A DNA stretch of 15,456 nt from CAYRHS01 sp964424125 (GCA_964424125.1 CAYRHS010000072.1:1-15456), one strand, 5' to 3'. Shown: positions 6,159-13,949, counted from the first letter of the stretch. Made by a program: numbers and translations. The notes: a model not told the origin generated them from the letters alone.

Positions 6159-8288
6159 TCAGGAGCGCTCCCCCTGCGCCAAGGGCGTCGAGCCCGGGAT
6201 CGGCTGGACGCCGCCGGAGAGCGCCGACTCGATGCGGTCGCCGCTCTGGGGTCGCGCGTAGCGGAAGCCTTGCGCACAGTCGCAGCCGAGCTTGACGAGG
6301 ACGTTGTGCTGCACTGACTCCTCGACTCCTTCCGCGACGACGACGTATCCGAGGTCGTGGGCGAGCGAGATGATCGAGGCGACGATCTTCTCGTCCGTGA
6401 GGCTGGTACCGAGGCCTTGCACGAAGCGCTGATCGATCTTCACGATGTCGAGAGGGAACTGCTGCAGGTAGACCAGGCCGGAGTAGCCGGTACCGAAGTC
6501 GTCGATGGCGACGCGCACACCGAGCTCCTTCAGCGCCGCGAGCCGGCGCTGCGCGAGCTCGGGATCCTCGATGAGCGCGGACTCGGTGACTTCGAGGATG
6601 AGCCACGACGGGTCGAGGTTCGCGGTCTCGGCGCCTTCTCGGATCTCGTCCACGAGGCCGGGCTGGCCCAGCTGGCGTCCGGACACGTTCACCGCCAGTG
6701 CCAGCGGCGCGGCCCGACGGAGCCGCCAGTTCCAGCGAGCGACGCTGGAGGCGGCGTTGCGGAGCACCGCGGCGCCGAGACCGCCCACCACGCCCATCTC
6801 CTCGGCCAGCGGGACGAAGCGAGCCGGGGGCACCGGTCCGCGGCCCTCGCGGTTCCAGCGCGCGAGCGCCTCGATCGCCGTCCACTCCCCGGTCGCCAGC
6901 TCCACGATGGGCTGATACGCCACGGTCAGCTCGTCGTGTCGGATCGCACGCCGGAGCGCGGCCTCGGTCTCGTAGCGGTCCGTCGCCCACGCGTCCAGGG
7001 TCCCGTCGAACATCTCGAAGCGAGAGCGCCCGCGATCCTTGGCGCGGTACATCGCGACGTCGGCGTCCCGCAGGATCGATTCCGCCGTGTCGTCGTGACC
7101 GGACCCGAGCGCGACGCCGACGCTCGCGGTGACGTAGGCCTCCGCTCCCTCGATACCGAACGGCCGCTCGAACGCATCCACGACCCGGCGCGCGATCTCC
7201 AGCACGTCGCTGCGACGCACGAGGTCCTCGCAGAGGACGACGAACTCGTCGCCCCCGAGTCGACACAGCGTGTCGGCGCTGCGCACCACCCCCCGGAGCC
7301 GTTCCGCTGCCTGCACCAGTAGGCGATCACCGGCGACGTGGCCGAGGCTGTCGTTGACGACCTTGAAGCGATCGAGGTCCACGTAGAGGACCGCGAGCTC
7401 GACGGGTTGCCGTCGGGAGCGCTCCAATGCGTGCCGGAGGCGGTCGAGCAGCAGCAACCGGTTGGGGAGCCCGGTCAGGGAGTCGTGGGTCGCTTGCTCC
7501 GCCAACGCGCGCTCTGCCGCCTTGAGATCGCTCACGTCGCGTGCGATCGCCGACAGGTAGTCGACCGTCCCGTCCGGCCGGTTGTGCCCGATCACGACGA
7601 GCGAGACCGGCGTCGTCCCGCGATGCTCGTCCACGAGCGACGCCTCGCCTCGCCAGATGCCCTCGTCGATCGCCGTGCCCAGGATGCGAGGAAAGGCTTC
7701 CCGATCCCCCGGGCTCAGCAGCTCGTCGAAGGTGCGGCGGTCCAGCGCGGCATCGGCTTCGAGCCCCAGGCATTCGCGTCCGATCCGATTCAGGTGGAAC
7801 AGCTCGCCGTCGGGCTGGAACACGGCGACCACGTCCGTGGTCGCCTCGAGCAGGGCCGCCAGGCGCTCCATCACGAGGCGGGCGTCGACCCCGTCGGTGA
7901 CGTCGAGGAAGGACATGTAGAAGCGCGCCCGGTCCTCTCCCGGCGCGCTTCCGGGCCGACCGTTGACCCGGAGCCACCGGATGACGCCGTCCGGCCGGAC
8001 GTAACGGACCGTCACGTCGAAGTCCTGGCCGGTCTCGAGAGTCGGCTCCACCGCGTTGAGCAGATGCTGACGGTCGTCGGGATGCACGTAGTCGAGCCCG
8101 GCCCACCCGTCCCTGACCAGCGAACGGCCCGTGATGCGCTCGGCCGCGGGGTTCGAGTACGCGACCGATCCCGCTTCGTCGATCTCGAGGATGCCGGCCG
8201 GAGTGTTGGCCGCGACCGTCCGCAGGGTCGCCTCGTCCGTGAGCGGAACCCCCGGCTTCCCGGACGTCCGCGGGTCCGGTTCAGTCAT
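6159..8288 (-). CDS. PAS-PAS-GGDEF-EAL cyclic-di-GMP signalling protein
   Basis: Predicted to make and/or degrade cyclic-di-GMP in response to a PAS-sensed signal; 709 residues from ATG 8288. First PAS about 18-145 (ANTPAGILEIDE, WLRVNGRPG, FLDVTDG), second PAS about 150-275 (TTDVVAVFQPDGELFHLN, AIARDVSDLKAAE), GGDEF about 285-440, EAL about 455-700. The cyclase site is intact (GGDEF 345-349), with an inhibitory site RSAD (336-339) exactly five residues before it. The EAL site also looks intact: EAL 473-475, NVSGRQL, EVTES, DDFGTGYSGL, DIVKID, AEGVEE, QGFRYARP. No membrane segment is seen, so it is probably cytosolic. The start is uncertain: ATG 8360 is in frame, but the extra 24 residues have poorer codon usage. 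It is the first gene of a minus-strand group with the amidohydrolase. Confidence 0.93.
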   Translation of the reverse strand: MTEPDPRTSGKPGVPLTDEATLRTVAANTPAGILEIDEAGSVAYSNPAAERITGRSLVRDGWAGLDYVHPDDRQHLLNAVEPTLETGQDFDVTVRYVRPDGVIRWLRVNGRPGSAPGEDRARFYMSFLDVTDGVDARLVMERLAALLEATTDVVAVFQPDGELFHLNRIGRECLGLEADAALDRRTFDELLSPGDREAFPRILGTAIDEGIWRGEASLVDEHRGTTPVSLVVIGHNRPDGTVDYLSAIARDVSDLKAAERALAEQATHDSLTGLPNRLLLLDRLRHALERSRRQPVELAVLYVDLDRFKVVNDSLGHVAGDRLLVQAAERLRGVVRSADTLCRLGGDEFVVLCEDLVRRSDVLEIARRVVDAFERPFGIEGAEAYVTASVGVALGSGHDDTAESILRDADVAMYRAKDRGRSRFEMFDGTLDAWATDRYETEAALRRAIRHDELTVAYQPIVELATGEWTAIEALARWNREGRGPVPPARFVPLAEEMGVVGGLGAAVLRNAASSVARWNWRLRRAAPLALAVNVSGRQLGQPGLVDEIREGAETANLDPSWLILEVTESALIEDPELAQRRLAALKELGVRVAIDDFGTGYSGLVYLQQFPLDIVKIDQRFVQGLGTSLTDEKIVASIISLAHDLGYVVVAEGVEESVQHNVLVKLGCDCAQGFRYARPQSGDRIESALSGGVQPIPGSTPLAQGERS

Positions 8289-8439
8289 CTCGCCGCCCGC
8301 GCCCGCCGCCGGTCGGCGTCCGGGCCTGTTCGCGGAGGCTCGTGACCGCTCTTCCGGCATCGGACGGCACGTCGAACCTCCCGAGTCATGGAGCTCGCGC
8401 TCCTGCGCCTCGTTCTTTCGATCGGCCGGTCCGGACCCC

Positions 8440-8465
8440 ACACTGAGCAAATTCGCGCTTAGTGT
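8440..8465. repeat. Imperfect inverted repeat overlapping the GGDEF-EAL promoter
   Basis: ACACTGAGC (8440-8448) and GCTTAGTGT (8457-8465) are complementary at 8 of 9 positions around the 8-base spacer AAATTCGC. The dyad covers the proposed -10 and the spacer and touches the -35, which is a typical place for a repressor operator. No regulator gene is adjacent. Confidence 0.45.
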
Positions 8466-8468
8466 CAA
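8440..8468 (-). promoter_or_regulatory. Candidate sigma-70-like promoter of the GGDEF-EAL gene
   Basis: On the minus strand TTGACA (8463-8468, a perfect -35) is followed after 17 bases by CAGTGT (8440-8445, a weak -10). The stretch is visibly richer in A and T than its surroundings. Transcription would start near 8433, leaving about 145 bases of leader before ATG 8288, or about 73 before the alternative ATG 8360. Confidence 0.4.
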
Positions 8469-8508
8469 ATGCGTCTCACTCTCTGAGGTATTCGACCCCG
8501 GCCGCGAG

Positions 8509-8523
8509 GGGCAGCTGCTGCCC
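8509..8523. repeat. Inverted repeat upstream of the 8544 gene
   Basis: GGGCAG (8509-8514) and CTGCCC (8518-8523) form perfect 6-base arms around CTG. They lie at about the -35 and spacer of the candidate promoter of the 8544 gene. It may be an operator, or chance in GC-rich DNA. Confidence 0.35.
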
Positions 8524-8530
8524 GTCCCGC

Positions 8531-8536
8531 TACGGT
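8531..8536 (+). promoter_or_regulatory. Candidate -10 element of the 8544 gene
   Basis: TACGGT at -13 to -8 from GTG 8544, the same spacing as before the P450 gene. No Shine-Dalgarno sequence precedes the GTG, so a leaderless transcript is likely. Confidence 0.45.
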
Positions 8537-8543
8537 CCCGGCC

Positions 8544-9521
8544 GTGCACGCCGGAGACCTGGATGTCTTGATCGACCAGGGCGACCACGACGGTCTCCTG
8601 CGCGCCGTCGACGCCCGCTGCGAGCGGGCGGCGTGGGAGGAGCTCGCGACGCTGCGGGAACGGTGCCTGCGGGCGGTCGAACGAGGCCTCCAGCTCTGGC
8701 CGATCGCTCGCCAGATCGAGTACCGACTGGCGCTGGAAGCCCCCGCCGCCTGGGCGGCGCCGGTCGTCGTGGAGGGCGCGGGTGGCTTCACGCTCGGGCC
8801 GCTACCCGAGGTGGTGGCGTTCCGGCACGAGTTCCGCGAGCTCGCGCCGCACCTCCCGCCGGGACCGGCCGCGGGGCTCACCGCACACGAGTGTGTCGTG
8901 CGGGGCGAGGACCTCTCGGCCGATGTACCGGCCGACGCGGACGTGCTGGAGCTGCCGCTGCACCTCGAGGACTGGGAACCTCGTTACGCGCTCGCCGAGT
9001 ACCAGGCCCACGAGGCGCACTTCCCCACACCTCCGCCGGCGGCCGTCGAGTCCGTGGAGCTCCCTCCGGAGGCGACCACGCCCGTCGAGGACGCGGCCTG
9101 CGCGGCGCTCGTCGAGCTCGTGACCCCCTGGACGACCGAGTCGAACGGTCGCAGCGACGTGGTGGCCGTCGACGGAGACGCCCTCGCCGCGCTCCGATCC
9201 CTCGGGTTGCACACGGCCCGGCTCGGACGACTCGACCTGGCGACCGCGGTCGCGCACCTGGCGTGGGCAGGGGCCAGCGGCGGTGCGCACGGGCGGCGGC
9301 GGGGAGCGGCCCTCGGACGTTTCGGCGCGTGGTGGGCGCTGGCGGCGCTCACCAACCTCGACTGGCCCCCTGCCGCCGAGGAACTCGCGGTACGCGCGTC
9401 GTCGCTGCGGTGGTACGCGTGGGACGCGGGCGAGCCCGAGACGGGCTGGACGCTGCACGTCGCCGTGGAGAACGAACCCCGAGGCCGGACATGGGCACTC
9501 GCGGCGACGGACGCGCGCTGA
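8544..9521 (+). CDS. Conserved-looking actinobacterial protein of unknown function
   Basis: 325-residue soluble protein that I cannot assign with confidence; it may belong to a DUF family of actinobacterial proteins such as DUF6183, but this is memory of style and not a match. There is no signal peptide, clear membrane segment or catalytic motif. The N-terminal part is helical and acidic (LDVLIDQGDHDGLLRAVDAR), and the middle is rich in Pro, Glu and Ala (about 155-185). The most family-like block is about 225-272: LHTARLGRLDLATAVAHLAW, then SGGAHGRRRGAALGRF, then aromatic WW. The Gly/Arg-rich segment between helices could bind a nucleotide or nucleic acid, which is speculation. Codon usage matches the neighbours, so it is a real gene. 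The GTG start is supported by TACGGT 8-13 bases before it. It converges on the MFS gene, with 3 bp between stop codons. Confidence 0.82.
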   Translation: MHAGDLDVLIDQGDHDGLLRAVDARCERAAWEELATLRERCLRAVERGLQLWPIARQIEYRLALEAPAAWAAPVVVEGAGGFTLGPLPEVVAFRHEFRELAPHLPPGPAAGLTAHECVVRGEDLSADVPADADVLELPLHLEDWEPRYALAEYQAHEAHFPTPPPAAVESVELPPEATTPVEDAACAALVELVTPWTTESNGRSDVVAVDGDALAALRSLGLHTARLGRLDLATAVAHLAWAGASGGAHGRRRGAALGRFGAWWALAALTNLDWPPAAEELAVRASSLRWYAWDAGEPETGWTLHVAVENEPRGRTWALAATDAR

Positions 9522-9524
9522 ACC

Positions 9525-11135
9525 TCAGCGGGGCTCGGGTTGGTCGGGATCGGCGAGCCCTGCGACCTCTTCCCGGCGCTGTGCGTGCTCCCGAGCCCGC
9601 TCGGGCGCGCGTTTGCGGAACACCACGGCGCTGACGATCGCAGCCACCAAGCACGCGATCGCGCTGAGCCACGATGTGGCCCGGAAGCCGTCGGTGATCC
9701 CCACCGCCGCGCCCTCCTCGAACGCCTTCTGCTCCTCGCCGCTCAGCTCCTGCTCCTGTTCGACGAAGTCCTCGGTCGAGGAGACGAGCGCGCGATCCAG
9801 CGTGGCGTCACTGGTTTCGGTGACACCCGCGGCGGTGAGGCTGTCGTCCAGGTGGTCGACGCCCGCACCGACGTACAGGATCGTCCCCACGGCGACGATC
9901 AACACCGCGCCGAGGTACCGGAACATGTTGATGACGCCCGAGGCCTCCCCCGCACTCTCGGGCGGCACCGCCACCATGCCCGCCGCCGACGTCGTGGAGA
10001 AGGTGACCCCGACCCCGAACCCCGTGAGCGTCAGGGCCGGCCAGAGCTGGCTGTCGACCGTCGACGTCGAGACGCGTGTCAGCAGGAAATAACCGAGCGC
10101 CATCGAGAGGAACCCGACCACCAGTGGGATCGCGTACCCGATGCGGTCCGCGATCCGGCCGCCCAGGAACGAGAAGACGAGCATCGCGAGCCCGTAGGGC
10201 AACAGCAGCACGCTCGCACGCAAGGCCGAGAGGTCGAGGAGCACCGGAGCCTGCGCCCAGAGGTTGAAGAAGTAGAGGAGCCCGAAGAGCCCGATCGCGT
10301 TGACGAACGTCCCCACGTTGCCGCCGACGAATCGGGGGCGCCGGAAGAGGGCGAAGTGGATCATGGGCTTGGACTCGCGATGCTCCACGACCCAGAACGC
10401 GCCGAGGAGGAAAGCGGCGACCGCGAGCGACCCGACGATCGCGGGCGAGGTCCATCCCCAGTCGCCCCCCTGCTGGATCCCGAGGACGAACAGGAGCAGC
10501 CCTCCCACGAGCAGCGGCGCCCCCACCCGGTCGATCTTCGTCTTGCTCGACTCACGGGGGAGCGCGCGCAGGTAGGTGAGCGTCATCACCGCGCCGAGAC
10601 CGAGCCACACGTAGTCGGCGAGGAAGATCCCCCGCCAGCTCAGGACGTCGGCGAAGAAGCCTCCGTAGATCGGGCCGAAGGAGAAGCCGAGCCCGCCCAC
10701 CGCGCCCCAGATGCCGAGCGCGGTGCCGCGCTCCTCGGGAGGGAAGACCGAGCTGATGATCGACATCGTCGCCGGCATCATGAACGCCGAGCCGAGGCCT
10801 TGCGCGCCGCGTCCGGCGATCAGCATGAAGCCGCCAGCAGCGAAGGCGTTGAGCGAGGAGCCCACCGCGAAGATCGCGATGCCGACGAGGAACACCTGCT
10901 TGCGTCCGAGCACGTCGCCGACCTGCCCGCCGATCACGACGAACGCGGCGGCGGCGAGCACGTAGGCGTTGATCGCCCAGGACAGTGTGGACGTCGAGAT
11001 CTGGAGATCGTCCGCGATCGCTCCCACCGCGGTGTTGATCGCGGTGGTGTTGAGCGCGATGACCCACAGCCCCATGCAGACGGCCGCGAGCGCCGCCCAC
11101 TTGTTGACGGGCTTCGCCGGCGCGGAAGTCGTCAT
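9525..11135 (-). CDS. MFS transporter, DHA2 (EmrB/QacA, 14-TM) type
   Basis: Drug:H+ antiporter-type major facilitator of 536 residues, as expected for 14 membrane helices. Motif A is GGQVGDVLGRKQVFL after helix 2, and motif C-like GGLGFSFGPIYGG lies in helix 5. The helix 1 motif, usually LDxTIVNVALP in this family, reads LNTTAINTAVGAI, with Asn in place of the Asp. A long acidic loop (about DHLDDSLTAAG to SGEEQKAFEEG) precedes the last helix, and the tail is highly charged. Role: export (or, less often, uptake) of a hydrophobic compound; the substrate is unknown. ATG 11135 starts 13 bp after the epoxide hydrolase stop, so it is probably co-transcribed with that gene, although TAGCGT at -16 to -11 could be its own promoter. 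No Shine-Dalgarno is visible. Confidence 0.93.
   Translation of the reverse strand: MTTSAPAKPVNKWAALAAVCMGLWVIALNTTAINTAVGAIADDLQISTSTLSWAINAYVLAAAAFVVIGGQVGDVLGRKQVFLVGIAIFAVGSSLNAFAAGGFMLIAGRGAQGLGSAFMMPATMSIISSVFPPEERGTALGIWGAVGGLGFSFGPIYGGFFADVLSWRGIFLADYVWLGLGAVMTLTYLRALPRESSKTKIDRVGAPLLVGGLLLFVLGIQQGGDWGWTSPAIVGSLAVAAFLLGAFWVVEHRESKPMIHFALFRRPRFVGGNVGTFVNAIGLFGLLYFFNLWAQAPVLLDLSALRASVLLLPYGLAMLVFSFLGGRIADRIGYAIPLVVGFLSMALGYFLLTRVSTSTVDSQLWPALTLTGFGVGVTFSTTSAAGMVAVPPESAGEASGVINMFRYLGAVLIVAVGTILYVGAGVDHLDDSLTAAGVTETSDATLDRALVSSTEDFVEQEQELSGEEQKAFEEGAAVGITDGFRATSWLSAIACLVAAIVSAVVFRKRAPERAREHAQRREEVAGLADPDQPEPR
9528..9563 (+). terminator. Candidate hairpin terminator without U-tract
   Basis: GCGGGGCTCG (9528-9537) pairs with CGAGCCCTGC (9554-9563) over ten positions with one G-U, around a 16-base loop, six bases after the 8544 gene's stop. 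It lies inside the 3' end of the convergent MFS gene. No T-run follows, as is common in high-GC actinobacteria; it could also be chance pairing in coding DNA. Confidence 0.35.
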
Positions 11136-11145
11136 GGCGACGGCG

Positions 11146-11151
11146 ACGCTA
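11146..11151 (-). promoter_or_regulatory. Possible internal -10 element before the MFS gene
   Basis: TAGCGT on the minus strand at -16 to -11 from ATG 11135; its first three bases are the stop codon of the epoxide hydrolase gene. It would give a leader of only a few bases. The spacing is longer than at the other candidates, so support is weaker. Confidence 0.25.
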
Positions 11152-12324
11152 CTGGAACGCCCGGAAGGCCTCGCGCACGTCGTCGACGAAGAGGTCGGGC
11201 TCCTCGAGCGCGGCGAAGTGGCCACCCCGTGGCATCTCGGCCCAGTGCCGCAGGTCGTAGAGCGCCTCCACCCAGGCTCGCGGTGCCTGGAGGATCTCGG
11301 CTGGGTACACGGCGACCGCGGTGGGGACGTCCACCCGCTCGGCCGGAGGGCCCCAGCGTCCGGCGCGCTTGGTCTCGCAGTAGAGGCGGGTGGACGAGTT
11401 GATGGTGTGGGTGGTCCAGTAGACGGTGAGGTTGGTGAGCAGCGCGTCCCGGCTCACCGCGGACTCGAGATCACCGTCGTGGTCGCACCACGCGTGGAAC
11501 TTCTCCACGATCCAGCCCGCCAGCCCGACCGGGGAGTCCGTCAGCCCGTAGGCGAGCGTCTGCGGCTTGGTGCCCTGGATCTCCGCGTACCCCGACCCCG
11601 ACTCGAGGTACTCGGCCGCGCGCGCGAACCGCAGCTGCTCCTCGTCGGTGAGCGGCGGGCCGCCGTCAGCCGGCGGGCCCGCGACGGCCATGTTGAGATG
11701 GATACCGGCGAGGTGCTCGGCGTCGACGAGCCCGAGCTGCGAACTGACGAGCGCGCCCCAGTCGCCCCCTTGCGCGCCGTACCGCCCGTAGCCGAGGCGC
11801 GCCATGAGCTCGGCCCACGCGTCCGCGACCCGACGGACGTCCCAGCCGGGCGCGGTCGTCGGGCCCGACCACGCGTAGCCGGGGAGCGACGGGCACACGA
11901 CGTGGAAGGCGTCGGCCGGGTCGCCGCCGTGGGCTTCCGGGTCCCGGAGCGGCTCGATGACGTCGAGGAACTCGACCACCGAACCCGGCCATCCGTGCGT
12001 CATGACGAGCGGCAACGCGTCCGGCTGCGGGGACGGGGCGTGGATGAAGTGGACGCGCTGGCCGTCGATCGTGGTGTGGAAGTGGTCGAGCTCGTTCAGG
12101 CGCGCCTCTTGCGCGCGCCAGTCGAAGTCGTGCAACCAGTACGCACAGAGCTCTCGCAGGTACGCGAGGTCGGTCCCGTAGGACCAGGCGGTGTCGGGGA
12201 TCTGGTCGGGCCAGCGGGTGCGAGCGAGGCGCTCGCGCAGGTCCTCCAGGATCGCCCCCGGCACCTCAATCCGCATCGGCTCGATTGCCGCCTCGGCCAC
12301 GGGTGTCTCCTCCGTTCGCGTCAT
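11149..12324 (-). CDS. Epoxide hydrolase (EHN-domain, microsomal-type alpha/beta hydrolase)
   Basis: Hydrolyses an epoxide to a vicinal diol; 391 residues, cytosolic because no membrane anchor is present. The N-terminal lid domain typical of microsomal and juvenile-hormone epoxide hydrolases covers about 15-110 (PMRIEVPGAILEDLRERLAR, then TRWPD). The alpha/beta hydrolase part shows the oxyanion motif HGWP (110-113), nucleophile Asp188 in GGDWG, a probable acid Glu343 (YPAEI) and the base His369 (GGHFAALEEP). RLYCE fits the lid tyrosine region of the family. ATG 12324 overlaps the stop of the acyl-CoA synthetase gene as ATGA (12321-12324), so the two are translationally coupled. Together with the synthetase and MFS gene it suggests catabolism of an unsaturated or terpenoid-like acid, an inference from neighbours. 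Confidence 0.93.
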   Translation of the reverse strand: MTRTEETPVAEAAIEPMRIEVPGAILEDLRERLARTRWPDQIPDTAWSYGTDLAYLRELCAYWLHDFDWRAQEARLNELDHFHTTIDGQRVHFIHAPSPQPDALPLVMTHGWPGSVVEFLDVIEPLRDPEAHGGDPADAFHVVCPSLPGYAWSGPTTAPGWDVRRVADAWAELMARLGYGRYGAQGGDWGALVSSQLGLVDAEHLAGIHLNMAVAGPPADGGPPLTDEEQLRFARAAEYLESGSGYAEIQGTKPQTLAYGLTDSPVGLAGWIVEKFHAWCDHDGDLESAVSRDALLTNLTVYWTTHTINSSTRLYCETKRAGRWGPPAERVDVPTAVAVYPAEILQAPRAWVEALYDLRHWAEMPRGGHFAALEEPDLFVDDVREAFRAFQ

Positions 12325-13889
12325 CCGACCGCTCGCTCCTTCTCCTCCCAGTAGGGCTTGCGCAGCTCCTTCTTCAGCACCTTGAGCGCGCCCGACAGCG
12401 GGAGGGGCTCGTCGCGGAACTCCACGGACTTCGGCACCTTGTAGCCGGCGATGGTCGCCTTCGCGTAGGCCTTGAGCTCGTCGGCGCCGACCTCGGCGCC
12501 GGCCTCCAGGACCACGATCGCGTGCACCTGCTCGCCCCACTCCTCGCTCGGGATGCCGATCACCGCGACCTGGTCGACACCCGGGTACGACGCGATCGCG
12601 TTCTCGACCTCGGCCGAGTACACGTTCTCGCCGCCGGTGACGATCATGTCCTTCACCCGGTCCACGAGGAACAAGTAGCCCTCATCGTCGAGGTAACCCG
12701 CGTCCCCGGTGTGGTACCACCCGTCGCGGAACGCCTCGTCGGTCGCCTCCGCGTTGCGCCAGTACTCGCGCATGAAGTTGCCGGCCTTGGCGCACACCTC
12801 GCCGTTCTCGCCCTGGGGCACCTCGTTGCCCTCGGGATCGCGAATCGAGATGACCACGCCGGGCATGGGCCTGCCCGCCGAGCCGAGCCGCTCGCCGCCG
12901 CGCCGGTGGTCCTCGGGTCCGAGCCACGTGAGCACGGCGGAGCACTCGGTCATCCCGTATCCCTGCGACAGCGCCAGCTCGGAGTAGAGCTCCTGGAGTC
13001 GGTCCAACGTGGCCCGCGGCATGGGCGATGCCCCGTAGATGAGCTCCCGAAGCGACGCCAGGCGCTCGGGGCGGAAGTCGTCGTGCCGGAGCAGCATCCC
13101 GATCATGGTCGGGACCATCATCGTCTCGGTGACCTGCTCCGCCTCGATCAGGTCGAGCACGGCACCGGGATCGAACATGGGGAGGAACACCGACGTGCCC
13201 CCCGACGCCGGGATCCCGAGCACGCCCCCCATCGACGCGGCGTGGAACAGCGGCGTCTGATGGAGGAACACCTGCGCCGGGTCGAGCGCGATGTGGAACC
13301 CGATGTGGTACAGGTTCAGCATCTCGGCCCGGTGGTCGAGCAGGACCCCCTTCGGAAGCCCCGTAGTCCCGCCCGTGTACATGAGGACGACCGGGTCCTC
13401 TTCCTCGGGCTCGTCGGGAACGACCGGCTCGCTTGCGTTCAGGAGCTCCTCGTACGACACGTCGTGCGGGACGTCGCCTTCACCGATCAGGACGGTGTGC
13501 CGGATCGGGTTGGGGCCGTCGCCTTCCTCCATCGAACGCTGGAAGTGCTCGGCGAAGGCCGCGTCGACGAGCACGACCTCGCAACCCGCGTTCTGGACGA
13601 TGTAGGCGAGCTCCTTTCCCGCCAGCCGCAGGTTGAGCGGGTTGACGACCCCCGCGCCCAGGTAGGCGGCGTGGTACGCCTCCAGGTACTGGTGGCTGTT
13701 CATCGCCATGACGGCGAACCGGTCGCCCGGGGAGACCCCGAGCTCCTTGTGCAACGCGTTGGCGAGGCGCAGGACCCGGTCGCCGTGCTGCTCGTAGGTG
13801 CCCCGGTAGGCGCCGTCCACGAAGCCGACCTTCGAGGAGTAGTTGGCGATCGCGGGGAGCAAGAGCCGGTGGTAGACGAGCTCCTTCAT
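12321..13889 (-). CDS. FadD-like acyl-CoA synthetase (AMP-forming)
   Basis: Activates a carboxylic acid to its CoA thioester through an acyl-adenylate; 522 residues, full length for the ANL superfamily. Motifs are the AMP-binding P-loop YTGGTTGLPKG (171-181), GYGMTECSAV, GWYHTGDAGYLDDEGY, the hinge DRVKDMIVTGGENVYSAEVE, and the C-terminal catalytic Lys503 in LSGALKVLKKEL. It resembles actinobacterial FadD proteins used in lipid, sterol and aromatic acid degradation; chain length or ring preference cannot be read. ATG 13889 has TACGCT 9-14 bases upstream and no usable Shine-Dalgarno. A GGAGGTGA further up (13914-13921) is too far away and matches no in-frame start. It lies 60 bp after the alpha/beta hydrolase and overlaps the epoxide hydrolase gene by 4 bp. 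Confidence 0.95.
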   Translation of the reverse strand: MKELVYHRLLLPAIANYSSKVGFVDGAYRGTYEQHGDRVLRLANALHKELGVSPGDRFAVMAMNSHQYLEAYHAAYLGAGVVNPLNLRLAGKELAYIVQNAGCEVVLVDAAFAEHFQRSMEEGDGPNPIRHTVLIGEGDVPHDVSYEELLNASEPVVPDEPEEEDPVVLMYTGGTTGLPKGVLLDHRAEMLNLYHIGFHIALDPAQVFLHQTPLFHAASMGGVLGIPASGGTSVFLPMFDPGAVLDLIEAEQVTETMMVPTMIGMLLRHDDFRPERLASLRELIYGASPMPRATLDRLQELYSELALSQGYGMTECSAVLTWLGPEDHRRGGERLGSAGRPMPGVVISIRDPEGNEVPQGENGEVCAKAGNFMREYWRNAEATDEAFRDGWYHTGDAGYLDDEGYLFLVDRVKDMIVTGGENVYSAEVENAIASYPGVDQVAVIGIPSEEWGEQVHAIVVLEAGAEVGADELKAYAKATIAGYKVPKSVEFRDEPLPLSGALKVLKKELRKPYWEEKERAVG

Positions 13890-13897
13890 GCCGTCGC

Positions 13898-13903
13898 AGC
13901 GTA
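13898..13903 (-). promoter_or_regulatory. Candidate -10 element of the fadD-like gene
   Basis: TACGCT on the minus strand at -14 to -9 from ATG 13889, in the 60-bp gap after the alpha/beta hydrolase. It suggests a separate, probably leaderless transcript for the synthetase, epoxide hydrolase and possibly the MFS gene. Confidence 0.45.
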
Positions 13904-13917
13904 GTGACCGGCGTCAC
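13904..13917. repeat. GTGAC-N4-GTCAC dyad abutting the fadD-like promoter
   Basis: GTGAC (13904-13908) and GTCAC (13913-13917) are perfect 5-base arms around CGGC, directly next to the candidate -10. The position, within the promoter spacer, suits an operator for a TetR- or GntR-type repressor. No regulator gene is in the window. Confidence 0.4.
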
Positions 13918-13949
13918 CTCCGGCGAGCGCGTCGCGCGCCGGCAAGGAG

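Noticed and set aside
8289..8360. N-terminal extension of the GGDEF-EAL protein to ATG 8360
   Set aside because: The added 24 residues are Arg/Ala/Gly-rich with more A-ending and rare codons than the rest, and no well-spaced ribosome site serves that ATG; it is kept only as an alternative.
9540..11402. A 620-codon open frame on the plus strand, opposite the MFS gene
   Set aside because: Its translation is a Arg/Glu/His-rich low-complexity shadow, whereas the minus strand encodes a clear membrane transporter.
13914..13921. Strong Shine-Dalgarno (GGAGGTGA, minus strand) as the ribosome site for the fadD-like gene
   Set aside because: It is 24 bases before ATG 13889 and no in-frame start codon lies at a usable distance from it; the GTG inside it is in another frame.
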